NCBI GenBank assembly: GCA_044357345.1
Contig: JBIKPR010000004.1
Coordinates: 1 to 64,000 of the forward strand
Direction: 5' to 3'
Origin: JABMMZ01 sp044357345
Lineage (GTDB): Bacteria; Bacteroidota; Bacteroidia; NS11-12g; UBA955
Length of the DNA stretch: 64,000 bases
The position numbers and the translations under genes were made by a program. Each line of letters starts with the position of its first letter. Position 1 is the stretch's first letter. The notes under the pieces were generated by a model. It worked only from the letters and a program-made list of their open reading frames with translations, did no database searches and had not been told where the DNA came from. This document shows, in pieces, positions 61,153-64,000 of the stretch.

Positions 61153-61886
61153 GGATAAACAAGGATGCGCGAAGGCACAGCATCTGTCTCAATTTTTGGC
61201 ACTTGAATATTTAAAACATAATTTCCGTCTGCTATAGAATTGGGTACGAAAATTAATTCAGTAATGGTTCTATCTGCAGGCGCGTTTCCATTTACTAAAA
61301 ACCAATTTTTATGCGCCGCCAAACGGCCTTCATCACTTTCTTTATCTATGCTAGGTAAATCTGTTAAAATGTGTTTAAAACCCAAGGCTTGCAAGTGACT
61401 CAACACCTCTGGCTCAAAGTAAACAGGATTGTTTCCCGAATAATTTTCATGGCATTTATCTTCTTCATTCGGCAAGGTTCTTAGCACGATGGCTTCAAAG
61501 TTTTCTTGGTTATTCAAAGCTTCTATGGCCTTCATATCAATACAAGAATCCACGCCAATTTGGGAAGTCTGTACACTGAAAATTTTGCACATCTGTAGTA
61601 CAGGAATTTGAATGCTGCGCATGTCGAAAGACACTGGCAAAACATGCAAAGCACATTCGGTATGCGTACCTGAAGCATGTGGGTAAAAACTAATACGCTC
61701 GCAATTCACACTGCCCCCGGCGGCCAAACTGCCAACAAATGCATCACTTTTAAAATACTCGAATGAAGGTCCATCCAAGTAGTAGCAATTCACATTGTCT
61801 TTCTTGTTAAGCGCTAGACTTAAATCGGTAAAATTATTGGCATCAAATTTATAGACCTTTGAATGCTGTTCAAATTGTATCCACAT
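61143..61886 (-). CDS. Cyclase-family metal hydrolase (kynurenine formamidase-like)
   Basis: A 247-residue protein of the cyclase/KynB superfamily. The metal-binding motif HxGTHxDxxxH is present as HASGTHTECALHVL, with Glu in place of the usual Asp. GFKHILTDLPSIDKE follows in the C-terminal half. Relatives hydrolyse N-formylkynurenine or cyclic amides. No tryptophan-catabolism genes are nearby, so the substrate is unknown. It overlaps the GT9 gene by 10 bases and is divergent from the histidine kinase. Confidence 0.82.
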   Translation of the reverse strand: MWIQFEQHSKVYKFDANNFTDLSLALNKKDNVNCYYLDGPSFEYFKSDAFVGSLAAGGSVNCERISFYPHASGTHTECALHVLPVSFDMRSIQIPVLQMCKIFSVQTSQIGVDSCIDMKAIEALNNQENFEAIVLRTLPNEEDKCHENYSGNNPVYFEPEVLSHLQALGFKHILTDLPSIDKESDEGRLAAHKNWFLVNGNAPADRTITELIFVPNSIADGNYVLNIQVPKIETDAVPSRILVYPCV

Positions 61887-61922
61887 TTAAATGCGAAAGT
61901 AATGATTTTAAATGAAATTGTT

Positions 61923-61930
61923 TAAATTTG
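61923..61930 (+). promoter_or_regulatory. Putative -7 box TAAATTTG for the histidine kinase
   Basis: Exact TAnnTTTG in the 66-base divergent gap, 22 bases before the TTG start at 61953. Confidence 0.5.
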
Positions 61931-61952
61931 AGGCGCAGATACGTGCAGCGCA

Positions 61953-63104
61953 TTGAATACTTACACCACAAAAAAATACATAAAAATCATACTCTTGCTC
62001 CTGGCTCTAGCCATTGGTTTGTTTTCACTCTACTATTCAAACCGTATGGTTATAAAACTCTCCAAAGAGGAAAGGAAAAAAATTAGCCAATGGGCTGAAG
62101 CGCAAGAACTGATTGCTAAAGCCGACCCGGAACAAGACATTTCTTTTTACGCCAAAATTGTAGAATCAAACACCACCATTCCTGTATTTTTAGCCGATGA
62201 ATCGGGTTACCTTACCTACCGAAACATTGACAGCAGTTTGATCCGTAGCAAACGCCAAATCAAAATCTATTTTGAAGAGCTTAAAGCTGAGACCGCGCCA
62301 ATAGAAATAAAAATAACCGACGATTACAGCCAATACGTGTATTATGACGAATCGTCTATTCTCAAACAATTGAAAATTTACCCCTTTATTCAACTCGGCA
62401 TAGTGGGTTTGTTTGTTGTAGTGAGTTATTTTGCCTTCAGTTACAGCCGCAGGGCTGAAGAAAACCAAGTGTGGGTTGGCTTGGCCAAAGAAACCGCGCA
62501 TCAGCTCGGCACACCGATGAGCTCATTAATGGCTTGGGTCGAATTAATTGAAACCGACAAGAGCTTTGCAACTTCCGAATCTTTGGCTGAAATGCGCAAA
62601 GACCTCGACCGTTTGAGAGTCATTACCGAACGTTTTTCTAAAATTGGCTCTGTGCCCATTATTGCCAAAAGCGACATTTCGCAACAACTGCAATTGGCCA
62701 TTGACTACATCAAAACCAGAAGCTCAGATGAGGTGGTATACATTTACGAATCGCAAGCCATTGGCGCAATAGCCAATATCAATGTACCTTTGTTCGACTG
62801 GGTAATAGAAAACATTTGCAAAAATGCAATGGATGCCATGGAAGGCCGCGGAACCATCACCATTAAATGCAGAACCAAAGGTGAGCACATCGTTATAGAC
62901 ATCACAGATACAGGCAAGGGCATGCCAAAAGGCTTGTTTAAGCGTGTCTTTAAACCAGGATTTACCACCAAACGCAGAGGTTGGGGACTAGGCTTGTCTT
63001 TGGTAAAAAGAATAGTAGAAAATTACCACAAGGGACATATTTTTGTGAAGGAAAGTATCCCCAACAAAAAAACAACTTTTAGAATCTTATTAAAACAAGC
63101 ATGA
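61953..63104 (+). CDS. Membrane histidine kinase (orphan)
   Basis: A 383-residue sensor kinase. Two membrane segments (about 10-29 and 145-165) flank an extracytoplasmic domain of about 115 residues. A short linker leads to the dimerisation helix with H-box ETAHQLGTPMSSL (His183), and then to the ATPase domain with the N-box ENICKNAMDAM, DITDTGKGMPKG, and GWGLGLSLVKRIVENYHKG. It has no HAMP and no receiver domain. Start TTG. No response regulator is adjacent. Its stop overlaps the next gene by 4 bases. Confidence 0.88.
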   Translation: MNTYTTKKYIKIILLLLALAIGLFSLYYSNRMVIKLSKEERKKISQWAEAQELIAKADPEQDISFYAKIVESNTTIPVFLADESGYLTYRNIDSSLIRSKRQIKIYFEELKAETAPIEIKITDDYSQYVYYDESSILKQLKIYPFIQLGIVGLFVVVSYFAFSYSRRAEENQVWVGLAKETAHQLGTPMSSLMAWVELIETDKSFATSESLAEMRKDLDRLRVITERFSKIGSVPIIAKSDISQQLQLAIDYIKTRSSDEVVYIYESQAIGAIANINVPLFDWVIENICKNAMDAMEGRGTITIKCRTKGEHIVIDITDTGKGMPKGLFKRVFKPGFTTKRRGWGLGLSLVKRIVENYHKGHIFVKESIPNKKTTFRILLKQA

Positions 63105-63697
63105 AGAAATATTTCATAAGTTTAACCGCACTTTTTGCAGCACTGCCATTTGCCCAGGCCCAGGTAACAGATACCACGGTTGCGGAGCCTATGATAGAAT
63201 CAGTAGATGAAATGCCACCACCAATGATGATGGATGGCGACGCATGGGAGCAAGCAGTGTCAGTTGATACACCCGCTGTAGGATCATACGAACCCTTTAA
63301 CCAAATCAAAACCAATTATAAATTAAAGCCGGTAAGCAACCCAGATAAAAAAGCGTATTACAGCGAAGGCATCCGAGTCCTATTGGATAATATTTATTTG
63401 AATTTAAATATGCCGTATTACGCCGCTTCATTTTTGAAATTAGGTGAAGCACAATTTGTATTGTTGCAAGTAACCGTTGGAAAAGATTCCTCTTTATACA
63501 ACGTTGAAACCCTCAACACCCCCGGATCAACTTACACAAACAACGCCAGAGAATGTTTGGAAAATTTGCCATTCAAATTTATACCCGCCACCAAAAACGG
63601 CAAGCCTGTAGACAGCATTCTTATTATCCCCTTCCGTTTTGAAGCCAATTTAGATTACTATCAATTTGGCGTTTACAACCCAGACGCAACCCGCTAG
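63101..63697 (+). CDS. Secreted protein with a TonB-C-like domain
   Basis: A 198-residue protein: signal peptide (about 1-20, FAQAQ), an acidic, proline- and methionine-rich linker (about 25-70; PPPMMMDGD) and a C-terminal domain (about 100-190; FVLLQVTVGKDSSLYNVETL, LENLPFKFIPATKNGKPV) resembling the TonB C-terminal domain. It has no N-terminal anchor after cleavage. It starts in the ATGA overlap with the histidine kinase, so the two are probably made together; it may work with the kinase, but that is inference. Confidence 0.65.
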   Translation: MKKYFISLTALFAALPFAQAQVTDTTVAEPMIESVDEMPPPMMMDGDAWEQAVSVDTPAVGSYEPFNQIKTNYKLKPVSNPDKKAYYSEGIRVLLDNIYLNLNMPYYAASFLKLGEAQFVLLQVTVGKDSSLYNVETLNTPGSTYTNNARECLENLPFKFIPATKNGKPVDSILIIPFRFEANLDYYQFGVYNPDATR

Positions 63698-63711
63698 AAT
63701 AAAATTAACCG

Positions 63712-64000
63712 ATGCCAGAATTTATACTCATTAACAAGCAAGTGGCGCCTTTTGTCGCACACGTTCAACTGAACAGACCTAAAGAACTTAACGCACTCAA
63801 CCTCGAGTTGATGTTGGAAATAAAACAAGCTTTAATCGATTTAGACAATGACCCAGAAGTTAGAGCTATTGTATTAAGCGGAAACGAACGCGCTTTCGCA
63901 GCAGGTGCAGACATCAAACAAATGGCAGGACGAAATGCCATGGACATGCTAAGAATCGACCAGTTTTCGACCTGGGACAGCATACGCAAAACCAAAAAAC
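63712..64000 (+). CDS. Enoyl-CoA hydratase/isomerase family protein, 5' part (3' end outside window)
   Basis: The first 96 codons of a crotonase-family gene starting at the ATG at 63712 and running off the window. It shows VQLNRPKELNALNLELM and the oxyanion-hole region ERAFAAGADIKQMA, both typical of enoyl-CoA hydratase in fatty-acid or phenylacetate degradation. The reaction cannot be fixed without the second half, which holds the catalytic glutamates. Confidence 0.9.
   Translation, partial: MPEFILINKQVAPFVAHVQLNRPKELNALNLELMLEIKQALIDLDNDPEVRAIVLSGNERAFAAGADIKQMAGRNAMDMLRIDQFSTWDSIRKTKK

Overview
The window is a stretch of a Bacteroidota chromosome (roughly 38-40% GC by eye). This rests on several signs: a fused LpxC-FabZ, a fused 2-oxoacid dehydrogenase E1 alpha/beta, cargo proteins with type IX secretion (T9SS) C-terminal domains of both type A and type B, PorG-like DUF6089 proteins, many lipoproteins, almost no Shine-Dalgarno signals, frequent TTG starts, and repeated matches to the Bacteroidota promoter (TTTG, about 20 bases, TAnnTTTG). 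I cannot name the genus.

Layout. 0-6.2 kb: the 3' end of purL, mazG, a LysM protein resembling MltD that lacks the catalytic glutamate, a DUF1684 lipoprotein, a NUDIX hydrolase and pyrE. 6.2-6.7 kb: a gene-free block of palindromic repeats and one long inverted repeat. 6.7-11.2 kb: the lipid A operon HD hydrolase-lpxD-lpxC/fabZ-lpxA. 11.4-20.5 kb: rlmF with an overlapping SET-domain gene, mdh, a TlpA-like thioredoxin, pcm, a Gfo/Idh-like protein with a lipoprotein and a sugar transferase, and an amino-acid dehydrogenase. 20.6-29.6 kb: a 1319-residue RCC1/PKD T9SS cargo, then three different ion-channel families (MscS, Kir, pentameric ligand-gated) within 5 kb, with a flavoprotein and a DUF2490 protein. 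29.7-30.66 kb: a higher-GC remnant of a serine-recombinase element with a broken resolvase. 30.7-38.5 kb: a lipoprotein, glmS, a small secreted protein, and the DUF177-rpmF-plsX-fabH-accB-accC fatty-acid operon behind a well-formed promoter. 38.6-43.7 kb: bamA, uppS and two DUF6089 (PorG-like) proteins.

43.9-51.5 kb is the most interesting part: a tightly packed six-gene minus-strand operon behind a well-formed promoter. It encodes a DUF1549-like lipoprotein, a DUF1553-tail-like lipoprotein, a Tat-exported DUF1501 protein, a cytochrome-c-like lipoprotein with CX4CH, a small lipoprotein, and a 1180-residue CUB-containing type B T9SS cargo. It looks like a split, lipoprotein-borne version of the planctomycete PSCyt1/DUF1549/DUF1553 plus DUF1501 set, whose function is unknown to me.

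51.8-64 kb: a six-repeat cysteine-rich type A T9SS cargo, the E1 fusion, a cyclophilin, a TonB-like domain protein, another type A cargo, a family 9 glycosyltransferase, a cyclase-family hydrolase, an orphan histidine kinase coupled to a TonB-like secreted protein, and the start of an enoyl-CoA hydratase. I see no rRNA, tRNA or CRISPR array.
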